NCBI RefSeq assembly: GCF_019720915.1
Contig: NZ_JAHKSI010000002.1
Span: 414,471 to 478,470, forward strand
DNA from: Alkalihalobacillus sp. TS-13
GTDB taxonomy: Bacteria; Bacillota; Bacilli; Bacillales; Fictibacillaceae
Direction: 5' to 3'
DNA: 64,000 nt
Part shown: in pieces, positions 8,391 to 17,807 of the stretch
How the letters are laid out: the number at the start of each line of letters is the position of its first letter
Position numbering within the stretch: the stretch's first letter is position 1
Position numbers and translations under genes: made by a program
Notes under the pieces: model-generated
Database searches by the model: none
What the model was told of the DNA's origin: nothing
Seen by the model: the letters and a program-made list of their open reading frames with translations, nothing else

Positions 8391-9683
8391 TCACTTTTTC
8401 TCTTCTTCAGATTCATTATTGATCGGATCCGTCCGCTTCCAGTTATCGAGGAAAGTGATCCGCTCGAGCATTGTCGGGTGCCCATATAAGAAAAATTTGA
8501 CGAGTAGGGGCGGATGGACTTCGCTCAAACCAGACACCGCAAGCTGTTGGAAAGAACCGACTGCAGCCTCTGGATCCTGTGTCATCTCAATCGCATATTC
8601 ATCAGCGGACCGTTCCGCCTGCCTTGAAATTGCATTCTCAACAGGGCTTGCTGCGAACGATAACACCGAGAACACCAGTAATAAGGCTGGAAGCGCAGCA
8701 ACATCTGTAGGTTTTTTAACCCCCCATTGCTCTCCCCATCGTTTGATCATTGCCGCATACAGCTTCGAACCGATCCACAACCCGATGAAAGTGGCAGCGA
8801 TTGAACCGATCAGGTTCCAGAAGAGATGATGCTTAACGAAATGACCCATTTCATGTGCCATGACGAAAAGCACTTCTTTATCGCTCAAGTTCTTAAGGGT
8901 CGTATCCCAAAGGACGATACGCAAATTAGAGCCGATACCGTTGACATACGCGTTCAATGCATTCGTCTTTTCCGACATGTTCACTTCATAGACACGATCC
9001 GCTGTAATATCTGCTCGATCAGCCAGCGCAAGAATCTTCTCTTCAAGCACCTTGTCTTCTAAACGGTAGAAATCGTTATACAATGGGTCGATCCAGATCG
9101 GCTGGATGAAATAGATGAATAGCGTGAATGGGATCGATAATAGCCATCCATAGAACCACCAACGCTTTTCAGACTTTTTCATCAGCCAATACAATGCCTG
9201 CACAATCACGAACAAGAACAATGTATTGATCCAAAAGGAAATGATATTATCTCTCATCCAACTGGAAAATGGCTGAACCGAAATGCCATAATCGAGTGAA
9301 ACCGTGTAACTGTAGTAATCGATCGGAAAGCTTAAGATAAAAGCGATCAGCGACAGTAGCACGACGTAAATAGCATTATGGATGATTGGGAATCTTGTAA
9401 CTTCAATTGCACGATTACGGAACCATTTGGATAATCCGATTCCAAGGACGGCAAGATAGATCATCCATTCAAACGGTACAGATAAGAAATACAACCATTG
9501 CTTGATTCGTGAAAAATCATGGCTTAATTCCAATTGCCGTTCATTCATGAACACAGATGGATCTGCTGCTGTTCCTTGATATTGAACTGGAATGGATGTA
9601 TCCGCACCTATGAATAAATACCACGATATGAACGTGGCATACACTATGAAACCTGCGCCAATCCAGATTGCCTTTTTCTTCAT
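8391..9683 (-). CDS. M48 family membrane zinc metalloprotease (Ste24/HtpX-like)
   Basis: This 430-residue protein has membrane segments near residues 7-26, 66-84, 102-120, 148-168 and 178-196. The zinc-binding HEMGH motif is at about residues 277-281, and the third zinc ligand region (RSADEYAI) follows near residue 370. This is the layout of Ste24/CAAX-protease-1-like M48 enzymes, which cleave peptides in or at the membrane; B. subtilis YhfN is of this type. The frame extends to 9710, but GGAGGGTGGAGGA precedes the ATG at 9683, and the extra codons merely translate that ribosome site. The natural substrate is unknown. Confidence 0.88.
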   Translation of the reverse strand: MKKKAIWIGAGFIVYATFISWYLFIGADTSIPVQYQGTAADPSVFMNERQLELSHDFSRIKQWLYFLSVPFEWMIYLAVLGIGLSKWFRNRAIEVTRFPIIHNAIYVVLLSLIAFILSFPIDYYSYTVSLDYGISVQPFSSWMRDNIISFWINTLFLFVIVQALYWLMKKSEKRWWFYGWLLSIPFTLFIYFIQPIWIDPLYNDFYRLEDKVLEEKILALADRADITADRVYEVNMSEKTNALNAYVNGIGSNLRIVLWDTTLKNLSDKEVLFVMAHEMGHFVKHHLFWNLIGSIAATFIGLWIGSKLYAAMIKRWGEQWGVKKPTDVAALPALLLVFSVLSFAASPVENAISRQAERSADEYAIEMTQDPEAAVGSFQQLAVSGLSEVHPPLLVKFFLYGHPTMLERITFLDNWKRTDPINNESEEEKK

Positions 9684-9851
9684 TCCTCCACCCTCCCTAT
9701 GTTTGTCCATTATTAGTGTAATAGAAGTTGTCGTCGTTTAGAACTATTGAAAAGAGGCTTTTTATGTTAATTTATGGTTGTTAGGAAGTCTCTATTTATT
9801 TAAAATTGTGAAAGCAGTGCCTTGGCGTATTCTGTTATACCAAAAAAACAC

Positions 9852-9903
9852 AAAAAAAAGACCTGTCCGCACATCTGTATGATCGATGTCATGAACTGGT
9901 CTT
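9852..9903 (-). terminator. Terminator of the siderophore ATPase/FhuF-like operon
   Basis: On the minus strand AAGACC pairs with GGTCTT across a long imperfect stem containing GACATC/GATGT, followed by eight T residues. It lies 15 bases after the FhuF-like stop codon. Confidence 0.65.
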
Positions 9904-9917
9904 CGGTACCTGATGTT

Positions 9918-10706
9918 TTATTCAGTTGGTTTCGGATCTTTCGTATACCCAGATAAGCACCTTGGACAGTTTTTACAGAAGGCACGCTCTGGATTCACCT
10001 CATAGTACAAGCAGCATGTTTTACGTACCCGCACAGGAGGCTCGCTCTTCAGCAAGGTCTGTTTAGCATGTCTGAATTTCTTTAAAGGGTTTTCGTTTAA
10101 ACCAAAGCATTCGGCTGGCGCTTCAAGAATTATCTCTAAATCTTCTGCAATCCGTTCTGCAGAAACGAGGTCCGGATGGTTCAGAAAGCTTGTTTCATAC
10201 AACCAAAAAAGATACACTGCAGTGTTTTCCCAGAGGATTGGAGACGGAATGGAAGTCAATTCTGTTAAACGTCCCCACACTGGAGTAAGGTGATCTCGAA
10301 AGATCGTTTCAAGACCTATGTAAAGCTCTTGCTCCCGATGACTACTGATATCTCTCGTATTCGTCTCATGTAAATAAAGTACTGGCCGCATTATCCCGTG
10401 TTCCGAATCAGGCTGAACCCTGCAATTATCAGGTCGGACATCAAGTAATTGGTTGAACAATGTCAGACTTGTGAAAAAAGGGGCAGTCAACAGAAAGGCG
10501 TATTTTTTAGAAAATTGTGATGCCGCCACAAGGTTGTTCGGGGCTCCCAATGACTCACTTAACTCGTCTATAAACTTCTCTGCTTTAGATAAGATTAATA
10601 AATCCTCTGATGTAAATGAGTGATCATCAGAGGAATATTCACTGTCTAATCGATAATTTTCTTCAAGGAAAAGCAGTTGCTTAGGCGTTAGCGTATCGAA
10701 TATCAT
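9918..10706 (-). CDS. FhuF-like ferric siderophore reductase / iron-sulfur protein
   Basis: This 262-residue protein ends in [20 protein letters not shown], the Cys-Cys-x10-Cys-x2-Cys signature that binds a 2Fe-2S cluster in FhuF-type ferric siderophore reductases. The rest resembles the IucA/FhuF-like family fold. No membrane segment is seen, so it is cytoplasmic. It would reduce iron taken in as a siderophore complex and release it. AGGAAGG precedes the ATG, and the gene overlaps the end of the upstream siderophore ATPase gene by 26 bases, implying translational coupling. The Fur box ahead of that gene should control both. Confidence 0.85.
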   Translation of the reverse strand: MIFDTLTPKQLLFLEENYRLDSEYSSDDHSFTSEDLLILSKAEKFIDELSESLGAPNNLVAASQFSKKYAFLLTAPFFTSLTLFNQLLDVRPDNCRVQPDSEHGIMRPVLYLHETNTRDISSHREQELYIGLETIFRDHLTPVWGRLTELTSIPSPILWENTAVYLFWLYETSFLNHPDLVSAERIAEDLEIILEAPAECFGLNENPLKKFRHAKQTLLKSEPPVRVRKTCCLYYEVNPERAFCKNCPRCLSGYTKDPKPTE

Positions 10707-11499
10707 TAGCTACCTTCCTACCCTTCCCACAAGGAATACAAAGCGGTGAACCGAACATCGGGTCACATGATATTTGAGCCTGCAAGCCGAACACATCATG
10801 GACCATCTTCGTCGTAACGATCTGTTCAGGTGCTCCTTCAGCATAAATACCTTTATTGTGAACAGCCACGATGTGATCTGCATACCGACAGGCGAGATTC
10901 AAATCATGAAGCACCATTACGATCGTACGTTGTTCCATTTGATTCAAATCATATAGTAGATCCAATACCTCAATTTGATGGGCTAGGTCCAGATAGGTCG
11001 TTGGTTCATCAAGCAAAATCGTCTCCGTATTTTGTGCCAGGGACATCGCAATCCAGGCACGTTGTCGCTGCCCTCCTGATAAAGAGTCGACAGGACGATC
11101 CTGAAGATCCAGAAGATGGGTTGCCTCTAGAGCTGAGTTGACAGCTTCTTCATCCTTCTTTGTCCATTGTTGAAGCCAGTTTTGATATGGATATCTTCCT
11201 TGCTTCACAAGCTGGATGACCGTCAGTCCTTCGGGTGTTACTGGTGACTGAGGAAGAATTGCAAGCTCTCTTGCCACTTTTTTAGTGGAAGATTTATGGA
11301 TATCTCTCCCATTGATGATGATATTTCCGGATTTTGGTTTCAACAGTCGTGCCAGCGCTTTAAGCAGTGTCGATTTACCAGACCCATTGCTGCCGATCAA
11401 TACTGTGATTTTTCCTTTGGGTACTTTAAAATCCAGATTCTCGATGATTGGTGTTTCTTGATAGGATAATGTAACCTGTTTGGTTTCAAGAGAGTACAT
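10681..11499 (-). CDS. Iron-siderophore ABC transporter ATP-binding protein (FhuC/FecE/YusV type)
   Basis: This 272-residue ATPase has Walker [10 protein letters not shown] (about 36-44), the Q-loop ([13 protein letters not shown]), the [17 protein letters not shown] signature (about 140), Walker [13 protein letters not shown] and the switch His (VLHDLNLA). Sequence features are those of iron-chelate ATPases. No permease or binding protein lies beside it, so like B. subtilis YusV it probably serves importers encoded elsewhere. An unusual C-terminal Cys pair ([14 protein letters not shown]) could bind iron or simply be divergent. AGGGGAGA precedes the ATG. The promoter overlaps a Fur box. Confidence 0.9.
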   Translation of the reverse strand: MYSLETKQVTLSYQETPIIENLDFKVPKGKITVLIGSNGSGKSTLLKALARLLKPKSGNIIINGRDIHKSSTKKVARELAILPQSPVTPEGLTVIQLVKQGRYPYQNWLQQWTKKDEEAVNSALEATHLLDLQDRPVDSLSGGQRQRAWIAMSLAQNTETILLDEPTTYLDLAHQIEVLDLLYDLNQMEQRTIVMVLHDLNLACRYADHIVAVHNKGIYAEGAPEQIVTTKMVHDVFGLQAQISCDPMFGSPLCIPCGKGRKVANDIRYANA

Positions 11500-11552
11500 G
11501 AACTTCTCCCCTTCGCGTAATTAATCAGTCCGTACGATATAACCTACTTTCA

Positions 11553-11602
11553 AGTTTATTTTAAATGAGAATCTTTGTCAATGAATTTGAGAATCATTAT
11601 CA
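11553..11602 (-). promoter_or_regulatory. Fur-controlled promoter of the siderophore ATPase operon
   Basis: On the minus strand, TTGACA (11576-11581) and TAAACT (11553-11558) are 17 bases apart. Immediately upstream, 11588-11602 reads TGATAATGATTCTCA, one mismatch from the 7-1-7 Fur box TGATAATNATTATCA. A second half-site (GATTCTCAT) lies in the spacer. This predicts iron repression. Confidence 0.75.
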
Positions 11603-11618
11603 CCTGAATTTAAATAAA

Positions 11619-11655
11619 ATGCTCATCCGAAATGCATTAAAATTTGGATGAGCAT
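11619..11655 (-). terminator. Terminator of the 11662-12510 HAD gene
   Basis: A 10-bp perfect stem (ATGCTCATCC/GGATGAGCAT) with a 17-base loop is followed by TTTTATTTAAATT on the minus strand. Confidence 0.75.
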
Positions 11656-11661
11656 ATGCTA

Positions 11662-12510
11662 TTATTCCATTTCGTCAACGGCTTCGAATACATCCGCCAG
11701 GCTCGTGACGACTTTCAGATTGTCGTGTTCCAGTTCGATTCCGGTCGGCTGGATATAGATCGTTTTCAGACCTAACAGCAATGCAGGTGCGATCTCATTT
11801 ATCAGATTGTCTCCGATTGAAACCGTCTGCTCTGCTTTGACCCCGTATTTCTTCATCAAATCCTGGAAGATTTTTTTCGTCTGTACGGGCTTCTGGGCCA
11901 AAGGAATGATTTCAGGAAAAAGGTCATCCAGTTCAAGCTCGTTAAGCAGCCGTTCAACATCATCCTTCTCACTGTTCGTAACAAGGACGATCTCCGCCTC
12001 TTCTTTCAGCTTTTGTAAGCCTTTTTTCAAACCGGGAGTCTTCGTTAGCTGGAAGTCATCTGTTACCATGAAATCCTTCGTCTTTGTATAACAATGGTAT
12101 GTTTCCTCAATCGATACTCCATAGTGTCTTGCTGCAGAATATGGGAGCCACCATCCATCCCCTATTGCGATCATTTTTTCAAAATCAAAAGCCAATTCCC
12201 GATCATATGTACGAGTAACGTCTTCACTTTTCCATTCCGATCCATCCCAATTTTGAACGTGGGTCACTTTTAACGTCAATGGATCAAGTGTAAGGATAGC
12301 ATCATGCTCCACATCATAGGCTTTTCCGATTCCTACAGCGTGATTTCCGGTCTTCATATGCTCATAGTCGTTCATGAATTTTTCTTGATCATCATTTGCA
12401 ACTTTCTCTTTCAACAGTGAAGCATAATAATCGAAGTGATCAGTATCTTCATATAATGTGCCGTCCAGGTCGAAAATTATCAGCTTGCAATCCGGATAAA
12501 ACTGTTTCAT
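11662..12510 (-). CDS. HAD-family hydrolase
   Basis: This 282-residue protein shows the four HAD motifs: DLDGT (near residue 17, with the nucleophile Asp), VTNSEKDD (motif II), a Lys in LAQKPVQTKKIF (motif III) and SIGDNLINEI (motif IV). A cap domain of about 130 residues sits between motifs I and II. It is probably a small-molecule phosphatase. I cannot name the substrate. GAGGG precedes the ATG. The gene is monocistronic between its own terminator and the divergent phn operon. The remark that it could help phosphorus release next to phnD is inference only. Confidence 0.8.
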   Translation of the reverse strand: MKQFYPDCKLIIFDLDGTLYEDTDHFDYYASLLKEKVANDDQEKFMNDYEHMKTGNHAVGIGKAYDVEHDAILTLDPLTLKVTHVQNWDGSEWKSEDVTRTYDRELAFDFEKMIAIGDGWWLPYSAARHYGVSIEETYHCYTKTKDFMVTDDFQLTKTPGLKKGLQKLKEEAEIVLVTNSEKDDVERLLNELELDDLFPEIIPLAQKPVQTKKIFQDLMKKYGVKAEQTVSIGDNLINEIAPALLLGLKTIYIQPTGIELEHDNLKVVTSLADVFEAVDEME

Positions 12511-12696
12511 TTAACATCCCTCACCAAAAAGTTTAATCGATCTCTCAACTCCTTGTTATTATAATGGTTCTCCTAATCTATCGCAAAACCATTATGTAAA
12601 AGTAGTACAAAATTTGTAAAATTGTATGGAAAAAATTGCAGAATTATAGGATAATTGTGGTGTTGTCAATTTAAACATATTTAGGGGGAAATAGGA

Positions 12697-13605
12697 ATGA
12701 AAAAGGTTTTTGCACTATTGTTTGCTGCTCTATTAGCAATCGGGCTGACAGCATGCGGAACAAGTAGTGATTCTGGTTCTACCGGTAAAGACGGGGAAAT
12801 AAAAAAATTAGTCATGGGATTCGTTCCATCACAGGATTCTGATGAAATCGCTGACACAGTCGAACCTCTTGCTGATAAACTTGGTGAAGAGCTTGGGGTT
12901 GAAGTTGAAGGTAAAGTCATGACAAGTTACTCAGCACTTGTAGAAGCAATGGGTAGCAACCAAGTTCAAATCGGTTTCTTGCCTGCTTTCGGTTACGTAT
13001 TAGCAAATGATAAACATGGCGTTGAAGTCATTCTCAAGTCAGAGCGTTTCGGAAGCGGTACATACAAAGCACAATATGTCGTCCGTGCTGATTCCGATAT
13101 CGAATCATTAGAAGACATGGAAGGAAAGACATGGGCGATTCCTGACTTGACTTCGACTAGCGGATTCTTGTTCCCAGCAGCTCAAATCATGGACGAATTC
13201 GGTGTGGAAGATGTTCAATCAGGCTTCTTCAGCAACACAGTTGAAGCTGGCGGACATGATAACGCGATCATCTCAGTCTACGAAGGAGATGCTGATGTAG
13301 CAACTACATTCGATGACGCTCGTACTACCGTCGAAGAGGATTATCCAGATGTTATGGACAAGCTTAAAGTCGTTGGATACACGGATGAAATTCCGAACGA
13401 TACGATTTCCGTAACAAAAGAACTTTCTGCCGAGTGGCAAAAGAAAATCAAAGACACATTCCTATCATTTAATGATGATGAAAAAATGATTGAAATCATG
13501 AACGAAGTATACAGCTGGGATGCAATCATCGAAGCTGAAGACAGTGAATATGATGTTGTCCGCAGCACTTACGAGAAGTTCAAGGATTCAATTTCTATCG
13601 ACTGA
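12697..13605 (+). CDS. phnD: Phosphonate-type ABC transporter substrate-binding lipoprotein
   Basis: This 302-residue protein has a lipoprotein signal (MKKVFALLFAALLAIGLTAC) with a lipidated Cys at 20 and then a Ser/Gly linker. The mature part is a PhnD-type binding fold with MGFVPSQDSDEIADTVEPL, SYSALVEAMGSNQVQIGFL and a DLTSTSGFLFPA ligand loop. PhnD proteins capture phosphonates, phosphite or related anions outside the membrane and pass them to PhnE. AGGGGGA precedes the ATG. A terminator at 13625-13652 separates it from phnC, so the binding protein should be made in excess over the other subunits. Confidence 0.92.
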   Translation: MKKVFALLFAALLAIGLTACGTSSDSGSTGKDGEIKKLVMGFVPSQDSDEIADTVEPLADKLGEELGVEVEGKVMTSYSALVEAMGSNQVQIGFLPAFGYVLANDKHGVEVILKSERFGSGTYKAQYVVRADSDIESLEDMEGKTWAIPDLTSTSGFLFPAAQIMDEFGVEDVQSGFFSNTVEAGGHDNAIISVYEGDADVATTFDDARTTVEEDYPDVMDKLKVVGYTDEIPNDTISVTKELSAEWQKKIKDTFLSFNDDEKMIEIMNEVYSWDAIIEAEDSEYDVVRSTYEKFKDSISID

Positions 13606-13624
13606 TAATACGTTCAATTCTTCC

Positions 13625-13652
13625 GGGGGAAGCTTGGCTTCTCCCTTTTTTT
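13625..13652 (+). terminator. Partial terminator after phnD
   Basis: GGGGGAAGC pairs with GCTTCTCCC (one G-U) around TTG, followed by seven T residues. It stands between phnD and phnC, a usual place for partial termination in binding-protein operons. Confidence 0.75.
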
Positions 13653-13847
13653 CACTTAAGAATTGTTAAATAGTACTGTAAACAGTGCCTTCACTTATAG
13701 AAAGTATAAGGACAACTAAGAACAAACCGACTTTTATTCCTTTAAATACATAAAGTCCTGAGTGATTTATGAAAAACACATAGAGTACTGATTCTTCCTC
13801 TCTAACTATGAAACAATCAGACTCTGTTCACGATAAGGGGAGTTAGT

Positions 13848-14636
13848 ATGATTGAAATGAAAGATTTATCCCTTGTCTACCCCAACGGTACACAAGGCTT
13901 AAAAAATATCAATGTGAAGATCAATGAAGGTGAGTTCGTGGTCATCGTCGGTCTATCCGGAGCTGGGAAATCAACTTTCATCCGAAGCGTAAATAGACTC
14001 GTAACACCGACAGAAGGTCAATTGATCGTTGATGATCAAGATATCTTGAAGTATAAAGGGACAGATCTCCGTAAGCTCCGTACAAAAGTAGGCATGATCT
14101 TCCAGAATTACAACCTGGTCAAACGTTCTACAGTCATGAAAAATGTGATTTCTGGTCGTCTGGGTCATACGGGGACTCTCAAGAGTATCCTCAACCTCTA
14201 TTCGAAAGAGGATATGGCTCTTGCCTATGAAAGCCTGAAGCGTGTAAATATCGAAGAGAAGCTATATACACGAGCAGACCAATTGAGTGGCGGACAGCAA
14301 CAGCGTGTTTCCATCGCGCGTGTACTGACGCAACAGCCATCTGTCGTACTGGCTGATGAACCTGTGGCTAGTCTTGATCCTCCTACTTCTCACCAAGTCA
14401 TGAAGTACTTGAAGAAAATCAATCGTGAAGATAACATCACAACAATCGTCAACCTTCACTTTATTGATATGGCGATGGAATATGCTGATCGAATCATCGG
14501 TATGCGTGCCGGAGAAATTGTATTTGATGGGCCTGCAAGTGAAGTGAATGAACAAACATTCGAAGAAATCTACGGCAGACCAATCAAGGAAGATGATATT
14601 CGAGGGGGCACCGAAGAGAATGTCGAAACCCCTTAA
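13848..14636 (+). CDS. phnC: Phosphonate ABC transporter ATP-binding protein
   Basis: This 262-residue ATPase has Walker A GLSGAGKST (about 36-44), the PhnC-typical MIFQNYNLVKRSTVMKNVI segment, the LSGGQQQRVSIARVL signature, Walker B VVLADEPVASLDP and the switch NLHFIDMA. It matches PhnC in length and motifs. AGGGGAG lies before the ATG. The 240-base gap from phnD contains a terminator and two similar stretches (13744-13762 and 13774-13791, 30 bases apart), but I see no convincing second promoter. It overlaps phnE by 17 bases. Together the four products form one importer. Confidence 0.93.
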   Translation: MIEMKDLSLVYPNGTQGLKNINVKINEGEFVVIVGLSGAGKSTFIRSVNRLVTPTEGQLIVDDQDILKYKGTDLRKLRTKVGMIFQNYNLVKRSTVMKNVISGRLGHTGTLKSILNLYSKEDMALAYESLKRVNIEEKLYTRADQLSGGQQQRVSIARVLTQQPSVVLADEPVASLDPPTSHQVMKYLKKINREDNITTIVNLHFIDMAMEYADRIIGMRAGEIVFDGPASEVNEQTFEEIYGRPIKEDDIRGGTEENVETP

Positions 14637-15459
14637 TACGAACCAAACGCCTAATCGTATCGTAAGTACCGATCAAGTGCCTACTAGTCTCGTATCCAAA
14701 AATGCGAAAATACGCATGAACATTATATTACTCGTAGTACTTGGGCTATATATTTTCAGTTCAGTGATGACCGAGTCCTCGGTACTTCGTTTTAATTCGA
14801 AGTTTTTCCTGGATGTCTGGAATATGGTTGTCCAGCTGTTCCCGCCTAACTGGAGTTATGCTGGGGTTGTTGTCGATAAGCTGCTGGAAACGATCAAGAT
14901 GGCACTCATCGCAACGTCGATCGCTGGAATACTATGTATACCTTTCAGCTTATTAGCAGCAAGCAATATTGTACAGAACAAATTCCTCTATAACTTCATC
15001 AAGATGTTTTTGAATATCATGCGTACGATTCCAGAATTGATATTAGCAGTTGTATTCGTCGGTTTATTCGGTATCGGTGTTTTCGGCGGTATTCTTGCTC
15101 TGATCATCTTTTCACTCGGTATCCTTGCGAAATTGATCAGTGAAACGATTGAAGCTATTGATATGAATCCACTTGAAGCGATCCGTGCATCCGGGGGAAA
15201 TACACTCCAGGTCATCTGGTATGCAGTTGTGCCACAGGTATTGCCTCAATTCGTTTCGTTCACGCTGTATGTATTTGAAATCAATGTACGTGCTTCGGTT
15301 GTTCTAGGTTTCGTAGGCGCCGGCGGAATCGGTTTGATCCTTCAACAGCAGCTGAACTTTTTAAGTTATCAGAATGTAAGTACAATCATCGTCATTACGT
15401 TTATAGTCGTTGTCATCATCGATTACATCAGTAATAAATTAAGGGGGCGTCTCGTGTAA
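14620..15459 (+). CDS. phnE: Phosphonate ABC transporter permease, subunit 1
   Basis: This 279-residue permease has six predicted membrane segments and the EAA-type cytoplasmic loop (MNPLEAIRASGGNTLQVIWY) that contacts PhnC. The C-terminal VRASVVLGFVGAGGIGLIL stretch is the usual PhnE signature. The frame is open from 14548, but the ATG at 14620 inside the last codons of phnC gives the expected length, with a G-rich ribosome site 11 bases upstream. It is translationally coupled to phnC and ends in TAATG with the next permease gene. Confidence 0.92.
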   Translation: MSKPLNTNQTPNRIVSTDQVPTSLVSKNAKIRMNIILLVVLGLYIFSSVMTESSVLRFNSKFFLDVWNMVVQLFPPNWSYAGVVVDKLLETIKMALIATSIAGILCIPFSLLAASNIVQNKFLYNFIKMFLNIMRTIPELILAVVFVGLFGIGVFGGILALIIFSLGILAKLISETIEAIDMNPLEAIRASGGNTLQVIWYAVVPQVLPQFVSFTLYVFEINVRASVVLGFVGAGGIGLILQQQLNFLSYQNVSTIIVITFIVVVIIDYISNKLRGRLV

Positions 15460-16259
15460 TGAACATCACTGTTCCTCCTAAACCACCTAAAAGTGGTATC
15501 AAAACTTTTCGAAACATTGGAATCGGCATCGGTATGCTCGCTCTCTATATTTGGGCATTTGCTACAATCGAAATTCCTTGGGGCCGGATTTTCAGCGAAC
15601 GGACAGTTGCAAACTTCGATCGTGTCATTCCAAAATTGTTCAGCCCTGATTTCACGTTCGCGTCCAGAGTTTTTGATTATATGATGGAAACCCTGTTCAT
15701 TGCTTTTACAGGCTCATTCATGGCAGCAATCCTTGCTGTACCGTTCGGCTTTTTCGCAGCTTCGAACATCAACCGTAATCCATTTTTGAATACATTAGGA
15801 AAATGGATCCTGAATGCTGACCGGACTTTTCCGGAGATCCTACTCGCCTTGATCTTCGTCGTCGCAATCGGACCTGGTGCATTTGCTGGTGTGCTAGCAA
15901 TCGCCATCCACTCAGTCGGTATGCTTGGAAAGCTTTACTCCGAAGTCGTTGAATCCATTGATATGAATGTAGTTGAAGCGATGGAAGCAAACGGCGCGAA
16001 CAAGATTCAGATCTTTTTCTACGGAATTATGCCTCAGGTTATTCCTGAGTTCTTATCCTATGCCATCTATCGATTTGAAATCGATGTCCGTGCATCCACG
16101 GTTCTTGGAATCATCGGTGCAGGTGGTATTGGAACGCTTCTGGTCATCTCCTCCCGTAACCGGAACTGGGATGAGGTTGGGATGATCCTGCTCGTCATCA
16201 TCATCTTTGTCAGCATCATCGACTATATCAGTACGTATATCCGTAAACGCATTGTCTGA
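15459..16259 (+). CDS. phnE: Phosphonate ABC transporter permease, subunit 2
   Basis: This 266-residue second PhnE homologue has five to six membrane segments, an EAA loop (MNVVEAMEANGANKIQIFFYG) and VRASTVLGIIGAGGIGTLL. The start ATG overlaps the upstream stop by one base (TAATG). Two PhnE genes suggest a heterodimeric channel, as in many phnDCEE operons of bacilli. No C-P lyase, phosphonatase or phosphite dehydrogenase gene is in the window, so the substrate is not settled by context. Confidence 0.92.
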   Translation: MNITVPPKPPKSGIKTFRNIGIGIGMLALYIWAFATIEIPWGRIFSERTVANFDRVIPKLFSPDFTFASRVFDYMMETLFIAFTGSFMAAILAVPFGFFAASNINRNPFLNTLGKWILNADRTFPEILLALIFVVAIGPGAFAGVLAIAIHSVGMLGKLYSEVVESIDMNVVEAMEANGANKIQIFFYGIMPQVIPEFLSYAIYRFEIDVRASTVLGIIGAGGIGTLLVISSRNRNWDEVGMILLVIIIFVSIIDYISTYIRKRIV

Positions 16260-16273
16260 TCTGAATAGACAAG

Positions 16274-16305
16274 AAACCCATCGCCCAGAAGGCGGTGGGT
16301 TTTTA
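16274..16305. terminator. Terminator of the phn operon
   Basis: AACCCATCGCC pairs with GGCGGTGGGTT around a short loop, followed by TTTT on the plus strand. Confidence 0.85.
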
Positions 16306-16344
16306 CTGTTATATGGTGGGACTATGGTGTAATTTTACACTTTT

Positions 16345-16449
16345 GGCCGGATTATGCTCCAAAGCCGCCGGATTCCATCCAAAATTGACCGGATTAGGGT
16401 TCAAACCCGCCGTATTCCATCCAAAACTGGCCGGATTGTTAGCGTCAGA
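16345..16449. repeat. 21-bp-period array (CCGGATT core), five units
   Basis: Units start at 16345, 16366, 16387, 16408 and 16429, always 21 bases apart. Each begins with a variant of GGCCGGATT or CGCCGGATT and continues with about 12 less conserved bases, of which CCAAA is frequent. It lies between the phn terminator and the 3' end of the convergent HAD gene. A reading frame across it gives a heptad-like peptide repeat, but there is no ribosome site. Confidence 0.8.
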
Positions 16450-16477
16450 ATACCTTCCTGCCAAACAACATCTTTTA

Positions 16478-17347
16478 TCAGCTGACTCGGTTCTTTCTCA
16501 TGAACGTTTGGATCGCGAAGGCAACTCCACTTTCATCATTCGTTTTAGTCACAAAGGTGCATAACTTTTTGATATCCTCTTCCGCATTGCCCATTGCTAC
16601 ACTATATCCTGCTAATTCGAACATGGATACGTCGTTGTAGTTATCGCCTATTGCCATGACCTCACTCATAGGGATGCCGAGCTCCTCCGCATATTGCTTC
16701 ACAGCGATTCCTTTTTGGGCATCACGATGTGTGATCTCGATATTCGCCTCGGCAGATTTACTGACTGCTAAGTCTTTGAATGTAAGGAAATCATTCAAAG
16801 CATTTTTACGATCGCGCTCATTTCTTGAAAAAGCGAGCAGCTTATAAATTTCAACATCTGGTTCTGCCACGACTTCCTTATAATCTTCAATTGTATGAAT
16901 ACGTCCATTATTAATGCGATAGTCTGCTAATTCATGCGCACGCTCATTACTTACTTCAGGGTTGGCGCTTTTGATGATGTCAACAATGATGTCAATTGCC
17001 ATTTCGGGATTGTCACTAAATGTTCCTTTATTCGTGTATAGCTCATAATAAATCGAATGGCCGCCTAAAACTTCATCAGCCTTATAATAAGTGTCCTTCG
17101 GCAATGTAATGCTTTGCTTGATTGTACCCTCTTCATCCCTCATCTGTGCACCATTGATGGCTATGATGGGAAGAGTCAAGCCTGCTTCTTTAATCGGACT
17201 AACGGCTTCTTTATAAGAACGGCCTGTCGCAACAATCACGTGGATTCCTGCTTCTTGTGCTTTTTTAATTACTCTTACGTTCTCTTCATTGATTGTTGTA
17301 TTGTTATTGACAAGTGTACCATCCATATCAATAGCTATAAGTTTCAC
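16478..17347 (-). CDS. Cof-type HAD-IIB phosphatase
   Basis: This 289-residue protein has motif I DMDGTLVNNN at residues 6-15, motif II ATGRS, a Cof-type C2 cap, motif III Lys near 195 and motif IV AIGDNYNDVSMFELAG (about 235). This matches the Cof/YidA/YkrA group, which act on sugar phosphates and similar metabolites in the cytoplasm. The start is GTG at 17347 with AAGGA upstream. The individual substrate cannot be read from sequence. It stands alone between a 21-bp array and MITE copy B. Confidence 0.88.
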   Translation of the reverse strand: MKLIAIDMDGTLVNNNTTINEENVRVIKKAQEAGIHVIVATGRSYKEAVSPIKEAGLTLPIIAINGAQMRDEEGTIKQSITLPKDTYYKADEVLGGHSIYYELYTNKGTFSDNPEMAIDIIVDIIKSANPEVSNERAHELADYRINNGRIHTIEDYKEVVAEPDVEIYKLLAFSRNERDRKNALNDFLTFKDLAVSKSAEANIEITHRDAQKGIAVKQYAEELGIPMSEVMAIGDNYNDVSMFELAGYSVAMGNAEEDIKKLCTFVTKTNDESGVAFAIQTFMRKNRVS

Positions 17348-17425
17348 ATTATCATGTCCTTTTTCATAGTTTCTAACCTAGTTTTCCCATTTTGACGATA
17401 AGAAAACACTTTTTTGAAAAGCATC

Positions 17426-17798
17426 TGTTTTATGCAAAATCAACTCCCTTTCCGCGGGAACAAGAAAAGCGGAAGCGACCCGTTTAGTCACGCAGGTCAC
17501 TGGAGGACTGACGAGGAGGCTCGAACCAAACAAAGACTTGGTTCTGCGTGGGCTAACTCATAAGGATGTCAATCAATATTTGCCGCCGTAGGAAGTTTGA
17601 AGTGATCCAAGGGACTGGTCGCTGAGCTAGACATCACTTCATTGCATTAACCTACTTCCGCAAGCCCCCTCGCTCACTTGCACAGGACGTGATGGTATTT
17701 AGTCGAAGTTCATTATTATAGTCGAAGATCCTTAATTCCCTGTGGCGTCTTGTCTGGCTCGCTTTCCCCGCGGGAATGTCGCCAACTTTACTTAATAA
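17426..17798 (+). mobile_element. MITE-like repeat, copy B
   Basis: This is a full-length copy with left end TCAACTCCCTTTCCGCGGG, the shared GCGGAAGCGACCCG and GTCACTGGAGGACTGACG blocks, the internal inverted pair GAAGTGATCC/GACATCACTTC, and right end CCCCGCGGGAATGTCGC. Near the right end it carries TAGTCGAAG twice, 19 bases apart, which also appears in copy F as TTAGTCGAA. No coding capacity is seen. Confidence 0.85.
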
Positions 17799-17807
17799 CA
17801 GAGTCAA

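Noticed and set aside
16295-16564. Open frame across the CCGGATT array
   Set aside because: It begins inside the phn terminator region, runs antisense into the HAD gene and has no start signal.
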